Positions 13,406 to 22,200 of a stretch of 33,415 nucleotides of DNA are shown here, piece after piece. Numbering within the stretch: position 1 is the stretch's first letter; the number at the start of each line of letters is the position of its first letter. Under the pieces are notes generated by a model, which saw nothing but the letters and a program-made list of their open reading frames with translations, had not been told where the DNA came from and ran no database searches. The stretch spans positions 1 through 33,415 of the forward strand of contig NZ_FZOF01000050.1 of the NCBI RefSeq assembly GCF_900188405.1, given 5' to 3'. The translations under genes were made by a program, and so were the position numbers. Origin of the DNA: Actinacidiphila glaucinigra. GTDB taxonomy: Bacteria; Actinomycetota; Actinomycetes; Streptomycetales; Streptomycetaceae.

Positions 13406-15669
13406 CCCATATGCCCCCGTCGGGAGGATCGAACGAGGTCGTACCGGTCCAGGCTCATGACCTTGTGCCACGCGGCGACGAAGTCCTTCACGAACTTCTC
13501 CCGGGCGTCGTCGCCGGCGTAGACCTCCGCGACGGCACGCAGCTCGGAGTTCGAGCCGAAGACGAGGTCGACGCGGCTGCCGGTCCACTTGACCTCGCCG
13601 GTGCCCCGGTCGCGCCCCACGAAGGTCTCGGCGGCCGTGGACGCCGGCTCCCATGCCGTGCCCGTGTCGAGCAGGTTCACGAAGAAGTCGTTGGTCAGCG
13701 ATCCGGGCTGCGAGGTGAACACGCCCAGCTGCGACCGGCGGTGGTTGGCGCCCAGCACCCGCAGGCCACCCACCAGGACGGTCATCTCGGGGGCGCTCAG
13801 GTCCAGCAGATTCGCGCGGTCGACCAGCAGGTGCTCCGGAGGCAGCCGGCCGTTGCCGCCGCAGTAGTTGCGGAACCCGTCCGCGGCCGGCTCGAGGGGC
13901 GCGAAGGACTCCACGTCGGTCCACTCCTGCGTGGCGTCCGTGCGTCCGGGAACGAAGGGGACCCGGACCGCGTGGCCGGCCGTTTCGGCGGCCCGCTCGA
14001 CGGCGGCGGCCCCGCCGAGCACGATGAGGTCGGCCAGCGAGATCCTCGTGTCCCCGGCCTGGGATCCGTTGAAGGACTCCTGGATCTCCTCCAGGGTGCG
14101 CAGCACGTGTGCCAGTGTGGCGGGGTCGTTGACCTCCCACCCCCGCTGCGGCTCGAGGCGGATGCGCGCGCCGTTCGCCCCGCCGCGCCTGTCGCTGGCG
14201 CGGAACGTCGACGCCGACGCCCACGCGGTCGAGACGAGCTGGGCGACCGACAGCCCGGAGGCAAGGACGCGGCTCTTGAGCGCGGCGATGTCCGCCGCCC
14301 CGACGAGCTCGTGGTCCACGGCGGGGACCGGGTCCTGCCAGGGCAGGGTCTCCCGCGGCACCAGGGGTCCGAGGTAGCGGTGGACCGGGCCCATGTCGAG
14401 GTGCGTCAGCTTGAACCAGGCCCGGGCGAACGCGTTCGCGAGCTGGTCCGGGTGGTCCAGGAAGCGCCGTGAGATCGGCTCGTACGCCGGGTCCGCGCGC
14501 AGTGCCAGGTCCGTCGTCAGCATGGTCGGGGCGTGCGTCGTCGCCGGGTCGTGGGCGTCCGGGACGGTGCCGGCCCCGCCGCCGTCCCGCGGGATCCACT
14601 GCCACAGGCCTGCGGGGCTGAGCTCCAGGTCCCACTCGTAGCCGAAGAGCGTCTCGAAGAAGCTGTTGTCCCACGTCGTGGGGGTCGGCGTCCACGTGCC
14701 GTGGAGTCCGCTGGAGATGGTGTCCGCGCCCTTCCCGGTGCCGTAGCTGCTCTTCCAGCCCAGGCCCTGTTCCTCGAGGGGAGCACCCTCGGGCTCGGGG
14801 CCGAGGTGGGTGCCCGGGTCGGCCGCGCCGTGGGTCCTGCCGAACGTGTGGCCGCCCGCGATCAAGGCGACCGTCTCCTCGTCGTTCATCCCCATGCGGC
14901 GGAACGTCTCGCGGATGTCCCGGGCGGAGGCGAGCGGGTCCGGCACGGTGTTCGGTCCCTCGGGGTTGACGTAGATGAGGCCCATCTGGTCGGCGGCCAG
15001 TGGACTCTGCAGCTCCCGGACGCCGCGATGGCGTTCGTCGCCGAGCCAGGCGTGCTCGGGGCCCCAGTAGACGTCCTCGTCGGGTTCCCAGACGTCCGCC
15101 CGGCCGCCCGCGAATCCGAAGGTCGTGAAACCCATCGTCTCCAGGGCGCGGTTGCCGGCGAAGACCATCAGATCGGCCCAGGAGATCTTGCGGCCGTACT
15201 TCTTCTTCACCGGCCACAGCAGCCTGCGGGCCTTGTCGAGGTTGCGATTGTCCGGCCAGCTGTTCAGCGGTGCGAAACGCTGCATCCCGGCACCGGCGCC
15301 GCCCCGGCCGTCGTGGACGCGGTAGGTGCCGGCGCAATGCCACACCATCCGGATCACGAGCGGCCCGTAGTGGCCGAAGTCGGCCGGCCACCAGTCCTGC
15401 GACGTGGTCAGGGCCTCGTCGACGTCGCGCGCCAGTGCGTCCAGGTCGAGCGTGCGGAACTCCGCGGCGTAGTCGAAGTCCGCGCCCATGGGGTTTGACC
15501 TGGTGGGGTGTTTCCGCAGGATCCCCAGGTCGAGCCGGCCCGGCCACCAGTCGCGATTGTCCGCGGCGCCGATCGGGCGGCCGCGGTGCCCGGTGGGGAC
15601 GGAGAGGCCGAGGCCGCCCGCGTTGCCGGCGTCCGTCCGGTCGGCGGCGGCATCCGGAAAGTCGGACAC
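13393..15669 (-). CDS. katG: Catalase-peroxidase KatG
   Basis: A 758-residue bifunctional haem catalase-peroxidase of normal length, starting at GTG 15669 after GGAAGGAGA. The distal site LVIRMVWHCAG carries Arg107, Trp110 and His111; Tyr233 (MGLIYVNPEGP) and Met259 (FRRMGM) complete the Trp-Tyr-Met adduct needed for catalase activity; His274 in AGGHTFGRTHG is the proximal haem ligand. The second, haem-free domain is present to the end. It removes hydrogen peroxide in the cytoplasm. The gene is 31 bases downstream of the GAF-LytTR regulator gene and upstream of the PQQ genes, so it may deal with peroxide made by PqqC or by quinoprotein turnover. The usual Fur-family regulator gene next to katG is absent here. 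Confidence 0.97.
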   Translation of the reverse strand: MSDFPDAAADRTDAGNAGGLGLSVPTGHRGRPIGAADNRDWWPGRLDLGILRKHPTRSNPMGADFDYAAEFRTLDLDALARDVDEALTTSQDWWPADFGHYGPLVIRMVWHCAGTYRVHDGRGGAGAGMQRFAPLNSWPDNRNLDKARRLLWPVKKKYGRKISWADLMVFAGNRALETMGFTTFGFAGGRADVWEPDEDVYWGPEHAWLGDERHRGVRELQSPLAADQMGLIYVNPEGPNTVPDPLASARDIRETFRRMGMNDEETVALIAGGHTFGRTHGAADPGTHLGPEPEGAPLEEQGLGWKSSYGTGKGADTISSGLHGTWTPTPTTWDNSFFETLFGYEWDLELSPAGLWQWIPRDGGGAGTVPDAHDPATTHAPTMLTTDLALRADPAYEPISRRFLDHPDQLANAFARAWFKLTHLDMGPVHRYLGPLVPRETLPWQDPVPAVDHELVGAADIAALKSRVLASGLSVAQLVSTAWASASTFRASDRRGGANGARIRLEPQRGWEVNDPATLAHVLRTLEEIQESFNGSQAGDTRISLADLIVLGGAAAVERAAETAGHAVRVPFVPGRTDATQEWTDVESFAPLEPAADGFRNYCGGNGRLPPEHLLVDRANLLDLSAPEMTVLVGGLRVLGANHRRSQLGVFTSQPGSLTNDFFVNLLDTGTAWEPASTAAETFVGRDRGTGEVKWTGSRVDLVFGSNSELRAVAEVYAGDDAREKFVKDFVAAWHKVMSLDRYDLVRSSRRGHMGDER

Positions 15670-15700
15670 GGGGATCTCCTTCCGGAGGTTGCGTCGTGGT

Positions 15701-17119
15701 TCAGAGGTTCAGCGCGCGACGCACGGCCGGCGCGTTCCGCCGGGAGACCGGCACCATCTCGTTCGTCCGGCCCTCCATGACCAGGGACAGCTCGCCCTTG
15801 AGCCCGCGCTCGATCTCCCGGATGCGGCTGAGATTGACGACGTACCGGCGGTGCACCCGCAGGAAGCCGACGTCCGCCAGATCGCTGTCGAGCCTGTCCA
15901 GGCTCAGGGAGGCGGCCCGCAACCGGCCCTGATCGGTGGAGAGCCACACGTCGCTTCCGTGCGACTCGGCGAAGGAGACTTCCGGCAGCCGCAGCAGCAC
16001 CATCCGGTTGTCGCGCAGCGCGACCAGCCGGCGCGGCGGCACCCGGGGGCGCGCGGGTCCCTCCGTCGGCGGCAGCCGCGCCCCGTCGGAAACGCCGAAC
16101 AGCACCAGGTTCCCGATCAGGTGGCCGGAGGAGAAGACGGGCCGGAAGCTGATCGACGTCGGCTCGTCGGCGAGGTGGGCGAAGATCTGCGTCGAGCCGA
16201 CCCAGTCGCGATCGTGGACCGCCTGCCGGCCGGCGTACCGGGCGGCCGCGATGAATTCCGGCAGCCCGGGGTTCCACCGCAGAGTGGGGTCGATCGCCGG
16301 GGTGTGGGCGGGGACGCCCAGGAGCACGCCCGCCATGTCGTCGGCGATCACCACCTTGCCCGCGGTGTCCACGGCGGCGAGCGCCGCACCGGTCGTCGCC
16401 CTGGCCTCGGTGTAGGCCGCGACCAACTCCGCGCCGCTGTCCCGGGCGCGGCTTTTGAGCGGGTAGCGGGTCATGGTGACGGCGCTCGCCAGCCAGCTTT
16501 CGACGGCCGCGGGAAGCCCGCCGCGCCAGCAGGAGACGTTCAGAACCGCGATCGGTTCCCTGGTGACCACGTCACGCACCGCGATGCCCGCGCACACCCA
16601 GTCGTGGAAGGCCTGGCACCAGTGCTCGGCGCCCCTGATGGGCACCGGGCCGTGTGCCTCGAGCGCCGTGCCCATGCCGTTCGTGCCAACCGCGCGCTCG
16701 GACCAGCAGAACCAGGGCGCCAGATTGCAGTCTCCGGCCCGGACGAGCGTGGCATGGTCACCCCACGCGGCGAGGATGCGGCCGGTGGCGTCGGCGACGG
16801 TGACGACGCCGCCGAGGCTGCCCACCTCATGCGCCACGGCGGCGGCGCGGAAGCCCAGTTCGGCGAAGACCACGTCGTGCTCGGGGGTGTGGTCGGGCCT
16901 GGCCACGGCCACCGGAGCCCTGGTGAGGTGGGGGTCGACCCGGTACTGCTCCCGGCAGCGGTGCCAGGAGATCGCCACCAGCGGCCGGACGCCGGGGACG
17001 TGATCCTCGCCCTGCACGAACCGTTCCCATGCCGCGAGCACCGGGCCGCTGCCGAGGTTCGCCGAGTCGGGCTCAAGCCGATGTGTGTCCCTCATGGTTC
17101 TGAACCGCCTCTGGTCCAT
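15701..17119 (-). CDS. GAF-LytTR transcriptional regulator (AcoR-like sensor part)
   Basis: A 472-residue regulator; ATG 17119 or ATG 17095 (464 residues, with AGAGGCGG upstream) may be the start. The N-terminal half resembles the sensor of AcoR-type activators: the ISWHRC motif near residue 51, then a GAF domain with SERAVGTNGMGTAL and a PIRGAEHWCQAFHDW segment near residue 165, typical of regulators of alcohol, acetoin or hydrocarbon metabolism. A second PAS/GAF-like part follows. Instead of the sigma-54 ATPase and Fis helix, residues ~365-472 form a LytTR DNA-binding domain (FLRVHRRYVVNLSRI, then EMVPVSRRNAPAVRRAL). It heads the minus-strand block before katG, and is the obvious candidate to act on the tandem sites at 13375-13405, sensing an alcohol or aldehyde. 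Confidence 0.85.
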   Translation of the reverse strand: MDQRRFRTMRDTHRLEPDSANLGSGPVLAAWERFVQGEDHVPGVRPLVAISWHRCREQYRVDPHLTRAPVAVARPDHTPEHDVVFAELGFRAAAVAHEVGSLGGVVTVADATGRILAAWGDHATLVRAGDCNLAPWFCWSERAVGTNGMGTALEAHGPVPIRGAEHWCQAFHDWVCAGIAVRDVVTREPIAVLNVSCWRGGLPAAVESWLASAVTMTRYPLKSRARDSGAELVAAYTEARATTGAALAAVDTAGKVVIADDMAGVLLGVPAHTPAIDPTLRWNPGLPEFIAAARYAGRQAVHDRDWVGSTQIFAHLADEPTSISFRPVFSSGHLIGNLVLFGVSDGARLPPTEGPARPRVPPRRLVALRDNRMVLLRLPEVSFAESHGSDVWLSTDQGRLRAASLSLDRLDSDLADVGFLRVHRRYVVNLSRIREIERGLKGELSLVMEGRTNEMVPVSRRNAPAVRRALNL

Positions 17120-17294
17120 CCCCAGTGCCCGGCGGCGTCAGCGCGATCCGCTCCGGTCGCCGCCTGTGGCGGCCGGACCTGCAGCGGACCGGTCACCGCG
17201 CCGCGGGCCTTGCTCCGTCACCCGTTCCGGGCCGTCTTGCTTCCCCCCACGGTCCACCCTAGTACCGTCGAGGGGCCGCGGACGTCCCGTGGGG

Positions 17295-17915
17295 TCAGGT
17301 GCCGGGGCGGCGGTAGACGCCGTGCCACCAGGTGTGCGCGAGTTCGCGGGCGAACGCGGGGTCGCTCGCGGGGTCGGCGGAGGTGACCTGGTCCGTCAGG
17401 GCGCGCTCACCGCCGGTGACGATGATCCGGGTGGCGCTGACGGGGTCGAGGCCGGCGGGGGTGCGGCCGGCTTCCTGCTCGGCGCGGAGGATCTTGATCG
17501 TCCAGTCGGTGAACTGGTGCAGCTCGGCCGTGAAGTAGTCGCGCACCGCGCTGTCGTACGTCGCGACCTCGGCGAGCGCCCGCCGGACCGCGGCGTGCCG
17601 CCGGTAGACCTGGATCACCTGCAGGAAGGCCTCCTCGAGGCCCTCGACGCCGGCCGCGGGCTGCCACGCCGAGGTGACGTCGAAGGACGTGGCCATGAGC
17701 CGGCCGGCGAGGCGCAGCAGCAGGTCGGTCTTGTCGCGGAAGTGGCTGTAGAAGGTCGAGCGGGCCACGCCGGCCTCGGTGCAGATCTGCTGCACGCCGA
17801 GTTCCGTGAAGGTGGCGCCGCCTGCCAGCAGGCGCTGGGTCGCGGCCAGGACGTCCGCCTCGGCCGAGGTGGGGCGGCCGAGCTTCGCGGAGCGTCGGCG
17901 GGTGATCGAGGGCAT
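17295..17915 (-). CDS. TetR-family repressor divergent from the aldo/keto reductase
   Basis: A 206-residue TetR protein starting at ATG 17915. The N-terminal helix-turn-helix is clear: LAATQRLLAGGATFTELGVQQICTEAGVARSTFYSHFRDK with the standard 'ARSTFYSHF' recognition helix at about residue 50. The C-terminal ligand-binding domain is helical and not assignable to a named subfamily. The gene is divergent from the aldo/keto reductase gene; the 184-base gap between them contains several inverted repeats built on TCCGGAC, the expected operators. The effector is unknown. Confidence 0.88.
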   Translation of the reverse strand: MPSITRRRSAKLGRPTSAEADVLAATQRLLAGGATFTELGVQQICTEAGVARSTFYSHFRDKTDLLLRLAGRLMATSFDVTSAWQPAAGVEGLEEAFLQVIQVYRRHAAVRRALAEVATYDSAVRDYFTAELHQFTDWTIKILRAEQEAGRTPAGLDPVSATRIIVTGGERALTDQVTSADPASDPAFARELAHTWWHGVYRRPGT

Positions 17916-17963
17916 GTCCGGATCCTGGGTCGTCGCGGGGCCGGGGCCGGCGGGGAACGTCAC

Positions 17964-18018
17964 ATTACACCGCGTCCGGACATCGTGTAGCGTAATTTCC
18001 GGACGCGATGTCCGGACG
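17964..18018. promoter_or_regulatory. Operator palindromes of the TetR/aldo-keto reductase pair
   Basis: TCCGGAC-GCGAT-GTCCGGA at 17998-18016 is a perfect 7-5-7 palindrome. GCGTCCGGACATCG (17972-17985) is inverted again as CGATGTCCGGACG (18006-18018). ATTAC (17964-17968) and GTAAT (17992-17996) form an outer repeat. The cluster lies in the gap shared by the two divergent genes. Confidence 0.65.
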
Positions 18019-18099
18019 TTGCGAACGGAAAGGTGTGGGGCGCCCTGCCCCGGCCGCCGCCGCGACCAAGCGAGTACGTGTGCGTACGAGGAGTGACCT

Positions 18100-19140
18100 G
18101 TGAAATATCGTCTGCTGGGACGTACCGGGGTCTGGGTCTCCGAGATCTCCCTGGGCGCGATGACGTTCGGAGGCAAGGACCACCCGGTGTACGGCACCCA
18201 TGGGGCGCTGGGGCAGGAGGACGTGGACCGGGTGGTCGGCGCGGCGCTGGACGCCGGGATCAACTTCCTGGACACCGCGGACGTCTACGCCGACGGCGAG
18301 AGCGAGGAACTGCTCGGCCGGGCGGTCGGGCGGCGCCGGCGGGACGTGGTGCTGGCCACCAAGCTGCTCGCCCCGGTCGGACCGGGACCCAACGACCAGG
18401 GGCTGTCGCGGCTGCACGTGATGCGGGCCCTGGAGGACAGTCTGCGCCGGCTGGGGACCGACTACATCGACCTCTACCAGATCCACAACCACGACCACCT
18501 GACGCCCGTAGAGGAGACGCTGAGCGCCCTCGACGACGCGGTGCGCCAGGGCAAGGTCCGCTACATCGGCTGTTCCAACCTGGCCGCCTGGCAGATCAGC
18601 AAAGCGCTGGGCATCTCCGCGCTGCACCACCAGGCGGCGTTCGTCGCCAACCAGACCCACTACTCGCTGGTGGCACGCGACGCCGAGCACGAGCTGGTGC
18701 CCCTGGCCGAGGACGCGGGGCTGGGCCTGACGGTGTGGCAGCCACTGGCCGGCGGATTCCTCACCGGCAAGTTCGACCGCGGTGGGGCGACCACGGAACC
18801 GGACTCCCGCCGTGCCCGCAACGGCTTCGACTTCGTACCGTTCGACGAGGAACGGGGATTCGCGGTGCTCGACGCGGTCCGGGCCGTCGCGGCGCGGCAC
18901 GAGGTCGGCCCGGCCCGGGTGGCCCTGGCCTGGCTGCTCGCGCAGCGCGCCGTCACCAGCGTGATCGTCGGCGTCCGCACGGTGGAGCAGCTCGCGGACA
19001 ACGTCGCCGCCGGCGCCCTGACGCTGACCGAGCAGGACCTCGCCGAACTCGACGAGGCCAGCAGGCCCCCGGCGCTCTATCCGCACTGGATCCAGCAGTG
19101 GTTCGCCCCGACCCGGATCCCCGCCGGCAATCTGGCCTGA
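18100..19140 (+). CDS. Aldo/keto reductase
   Basis: A 346-residue NADP-dependent aldo/keto reductase with GTG start at 18100 after ACGAGGAG. The N-terminal YRLLGRTGVWVSEISLG hairpin and the catalytic tetrad are present: Asp58 and Tyr63 (FLDTADVYADG), Lys88 (VVLATKLL) and His129 (YIDLYQIHNHD). The NADP-binding end is seen in VIVGVRTVEQLADN. Enzymes of this YajO/AKR type reduce aldehydes and ketones. The divergent TetR gene suggests induction by a substrate-like molecule. Confidence 0.93.
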   Translation: MKYRLLGRTGVWVSEISLGAMTFGGKDHPVYGTHGALGQEDVDRVVGAALDAGINFLDTADVYADGESEELLGRAVGRRRRDVVLATKLLAPVGPGPNDQGLSRLHVMRALEDSLRRLGTDYIDLYQIHNHDHLTPVEETLSALDDAVRQGKVRYIGCSNLAAWQISKALGISALHHQAAFVANQTHYSLVARDAEHELVPLAEDAGLGLTVWQPLAGGFLTGKFDRGGATTEPDSRRARNGFDFVPFDEERGFAVLDAVRAVAARHEVGPARVALAWLLAQRAVTSVIVGVRTVEQLADNVAAGALTLTEQDLAELDEASRPPALYPHWIQQWFAPTRIPAGNLA

Positions 19141-19194
19141 CGGCTGCCGCTCGGGCGCCCGTGCGGCCGGGTGATCCGACGGACGAGTTCCGCG

Positions 19195-19935
19195 TCAGGA
19201 CGGGGCGAGGACGCAGAACTCGTGGCCCTCCGGGTCCGTCAGGCACGTCCACGGGACGTCGCCCTGGCCGAGGTCGAGGTCGGTGGCGCCGAGGGCCCGC
19301 AACCTGGCCACCTCCGCCGGCTTGTCGTCACCGGGGTACGGCAGCAGGTCGAGATGGACGCGGTCCGGCACGGTCTTCACATCGGGCGTGCGCAGGAACT
19401 CGAGATACGGGCCGGCATTCTCGGCGGAGCGCAACACCGCACGATCGTCGGTCACCTCCCGCAGGGTCCAGTCCATCGCCGAGTCCCAGAACCGGGCCAT
19501 GGCCCGCGGATCCGCGCAGTCGACCACCACCCGGGCGATCGGGCCGGTGTCCCGGTGGATCTCCCGGGGCTCCAGCACGCAGAACTCGTTCCCCTCGGGG
19601 TCGGCAAGGACCGTCCACGGGACGTCGCCCTGGCCCACCCGGACGGACGTCGCACCGAGAGCCCGGAGGCGCGCGACCAACTCCGCCTGATGGGTCGCGG
19701 AGCTGGTGGCGAGATCGAGGTGCGCACGGTTCTTCGTCGCCGTCTTGGGTTCCGGCACGGGAACGACGTCGACGCCGAGGGCCACCGGGTCCGGCCAGAC
19801 GAGGCCGCCCGGGGGTCCGGCGTAGGTGGTCACGCCCGGGCTGTAGGCACTCCAGCCGAGCGCCGCCGCCCAGAACCGGCCGACCGCCGAGGCGTCAAGG
19901 GCCTTCATGTTCACCTGAACGGGTCGCAGCGCCAT
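19195..19935 (-). CDS. Two-domain VOC (glyoxalase/bleomycin-resistance fold) protein
   Basis: About 246 residues from ATG 19935 (a longer in-frame start at 20022 adds an Arg-rich, unconserved stretch). Two VOC modules are in tandem: residues ~1-115 and ~125-245, each starting with an ALDASAVGRFWAAALGW or DPRAMARFWDSAMDW segment and ending in DVPWTVLADPEGNEFCVL or DVPWTCLTDPEGHEFCVL. The repeats are close in sequence, so an internal duplication is clear. The family includes glyoxalases, dioxygenases and drug-binding proteins; the metal-ligand pattern (His in HLDLA/HLDLL, Glu in NEFCVL/HEFCVL) is kept. Function unknown. Convergent with the aldo/keto reductase gene. Confidence 0.85.
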   Translation of the reverse strand: MALRPVQVNMKALDASAVGRFWAAALGWSAYSPGVTTYAGPPGGLVWPDPVALGVDVVPVPEPKTATKNRAHLDLATSSATHQAELVARLRALGATSVRVGQGDVPWTVLADPEGNEFCVLEPREIHRDTGPIARVVVDCADPRAMARFWDSAMDWTLREVTDDRAVLRSAENAGPYLEFLRTPDVKTVPDRVHLDLLPYPGDDKPAEVARLRALGATDLDLGQGDVPWTCLTDPEGHEFCVLAPS

Positions 19936-20072
19936 GCCGGCGATCCTATGCACCCGCCGACTCGCGACATCCGCACCGCGGTCGAACGGGGATCGACCTC
20001 GGGACAGGCGCAGATCGCGCACACCGTTCCCGGACGGCGCGCATGCGCAACGGCAAACGGGTCGACGCGCAC

Positions 20073-20438
20073 TCAGGGGCCCAGTTCAGCGTCCAACGCC
20101 TCTGGCCAGTCCTCGTGGGCCAGCGCGGCCGCCACCAGCAGGTCACGCCAGTCCGTCCGGGCGAGTCGAACGGCTTCCCGGAACCGGTGAACGCTTCCCC
20201 GGGCGAGCAGGCCGATCGCCGCTTGCAAGCGCTCGCTTCCGAACACCTCCGGGTCGTAGTCGGCAGTCTCGGGGAGTTCGTCGAGCATCAGCATGATCTC
20301 CGGCGCAGCACCGCGTTCCGGAAAGTCCCGCCGGATCCGTCGCTCGACTCGCGTACTGATCTGCACCGCACCCACCCTTTCGGTGAGCAGGAATCCGTGC
20401 GCCGCCGGCACCGCTTCCCGCACCGTATCCCGCGCCAT
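20073..20438 (-). CDS. Small hypothetical protein
   Basis: A 121-residue acidic protein. Start ATG 20438 has no clear ribosome site; GTG 20366 (97 residues) follows AAAGGGTGGG and may be the true start. The body (STRVERRIRRDFPE, then ERLQAAIGLLARG, FREAVRLARTDWRDLLVAAALAHEDWPEALDAELG) looks like a small helical protein found in many actinomycetes with no known role. No membrane segment or signal is seen. It is divergent from the kinase gene. Confidence 0.65.
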   Translation of the reverse strand: MARDTVREAVPAAHGFLLTERVGAVQISTRVERRIRRDFPERGAAPEIMLMLDELPETADYDPEVFGSERLQAAIGLLARGSVHRFREAVRLARTDWRDLLVAAALAHEDWPEALDAELGP

Positions 20439-20533
20439 GAGTTGACGGCAGCGCTCGTGTCCTGGGCCGACTCGGCTTCCGGGCGCCGGTGTGTGCGCTG
20501 GTGCGCCCCTGCAAAGCCGATGGAAAGCACCGT

Positions 20534-20546
20534 ACTTGTGACAAGT
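20534..20546. promoter_or_regulatory. Palindrome ACTTGT-G-ACAAGT before the kinase gene
   Basis: A perfect 6-1-6 inverted repeat in the 164-base gap between the divergent hypothetical-protein and kinase genes. It is in the right place to be an operator, but the binding protein is unknown. Confidence 0.35.
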
Positions 20547-20602
20547 CTGTCCATAGGCTGACAGTGACGTGTCTGGGCGGGGTGTGTGAGCGGGGGTGCG
20601 CG

Positions 20603-22099
20603 ATGCGCGTGTTGTCGGGGCGGTACGAGCTGGTGGAGACCGTCGGCCGGGGCGGCATGGGGGAGGTGTGGCGCGGTGTCGACCGCGAGCTCGGCCGTGC
20701 GGTGGCGGTGAAGGTGCTGCCTCCGGAGCTGACCCGGCACGAGGAGTTCCGCTCCCGCTTCCGGCGGGAGGCCCGTACGGTCGCGTCGCTCACCCACCGG
20801 GGGATCGCGGTGCTGCACGACGTCGGCGAGGACACCGGAGAGGACGAGGCCGTGCCCTATCTGGTCATGGAGTTCATCGACGGCCGCACGCTCGCCGAGG
20901 TCCTCGGCGACGGCCCGCTCACCATGGAGCGCTCGACGGCGATCATGCGGGACGTCGCCGACGCCCTCGCGCACAGCCACGCGCAGGGACTGGTCCACCG
21001 CGACGTGAAGCCGTCGAACGTGATGATCACCGCAGACGGCCAGGTCAAGATCCTCGACTTCGGCATCGCGAAGGTGGTCGCGGACACCGCGACGCGGCTG
21101 ACCGCGACCGGAATGACCGTGGGCACGCCGGCCTACCTGTCCCCGGAGCAGATCCACGGCACGGCGGTGGACGCGCGCACCGACCAGTACTCGCTGGGCT
21201 GCCTGTTCTACGAACTGCTCACCGGCCGGCCTCCGTTCACCGGTGACTCGCCGTTCGCCGTGATGAACCAGCACCTGGCCAAGGACCCGGTGCCGCCTTC
21301 GGCGCTGCGGCCGCAACTGCCGGCCGACGTCGACGCCGTCGTGCTGCGCGCACTGGCCAAGCAGCCCGACCAGCGGTTCCTGGGCATGGGCGCGCTGCGC
21401 GACGCCCTGGGGAGTCTGCACAGCGGCGGCAGCCTGGCGGGCACGGCGGGCGGCACCCGTCTTGCCGGGGCCCAGGATCAGGCGGCGGTGCCGGGCGGGG
21501 CGCCCGGGCGGGCGCAAGCCGCCGCGGCGGCACCGCCGTTGCCGCCGCAGCCGGTGTCGGCGCCGACGGTCCCGCCGGTGACGGGCGCCTTCGGCGCGCC
21601 GCCCCCGGTCGCCACGCCCGCGCCGGGCCGGGTGACGTTCGGCGCCCTGTGGCGGGGCGAACGGCTCGCCCCGTTCGTGGCGACGCTGCTGTCGCTGCCC
21701 GTGGTGATCTCCGCGTGGGACTCCTACGAGTACGCGGGCTCGACCACCACCGTGGCCCTGGTCGCCTCGTGGCTGACCGCGCTGGTGCTGACGTTTCTGC
21801 GTCCCGGTCTCGCGGGGGCCTTCGCGGCGGTCGCACCGGCCACCTTGCTGTCGGTGCGCGACGACATGCCGGGCACGGTGGTCCTCGCGCTGCTGGTGGT
21901 GGCGTGTGCCGCGGGGGTGTTCTACCGGTCGGGCCTCGCCGCCCAGGCCCTGTCCTACGGTGCGATCCTGTGCGCCGGCCCGGTGATCGCGAACACGACC
22001 GGCTACTACGGCGAGGGGGCGACGTTCCTCCTCCTGGCGGCCGCGGCCTGCACCGCCCTGGCCGTGGTCCGGCATCCGCGCCGGCACGGCGAGGGCTGA
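20603..22099 (+). CDS. Hanks-type Ser/Thr protein kinase with C-terminal membrane domain
   Basis: A 498-residue kinase starting at ATG 20603 (upstream in-frame starts encode an unconserved Cys/Arg-rich stretch). The catalytic domain fills residues 1-265: glycine loop GRGGMGEVW (15-23), Lys38 in VAVKVL, catalytic loop HRDVKPSN with Asp134, Asp152 in DFGIAKV, and the activation-segment end GTPAYLSPEQ. A Pro/Ala/Gly-rich linker (about 285-345) follows, then four or five hydrophobic helices (about 350-490) and a short basic tail. Typical Streptomyces PknB relatives have one helix and extracellular PASTA or propeller domains, so the multi-helix C-terminus is less common. Its substrate is unknown. 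Confidence 0.9.
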   Translation: MRVLSGRYELVETVGRGGMGEVWRGVDRELGRAVAVKVLPPELTRHEEFRSRFRREARTVASLTHRGIAVLHDVGEDTGEDEAVPYLVMEFIDGRTLAEVLGDGPLTMERSTAIMRDVADALAHSHAQGLVHRDVKPSNVMITADGQVKILDFGIAKVVADTATRLTATGMTVGTPAYLSPEQIHGTAVDARTDQYSLGCLFYELLTGRPPFTGDSPFAVMNQHLAKDPVPPSALRPQLPADVDAVVLRALAKQPDQRFLGMGALRDALGSLHSGGSLAGTAGGTRLAGAQDQAAVPGGAPGRAQAAAAAPPLPPQPVSAPTVPPVTGAFGAPPPVATPAPGRVTFGALWRGERLAPFVATLLSLPVVISAWDSYEYAGSTTTVALVASWLTALVLTFLRPGLAGAFAAVAPATLLSVRDDMPGTVVLALLVVACAAGVFYRSGLAAQALSYGAILCAGPVIANTTGYYGEGATFLLLAAAACTALAVVRHPRRHGEG

Positions 22100-22200
22100 C
22101 CCTCTGCGCTCCCGTCCGGGCCTGGGGGAGGATGGGGCGGGCCTGTCCGCACCCGTGGCGGTGCCAACAGCCCTGGTCGAGCAGCTGGAAGAGGAGGACG

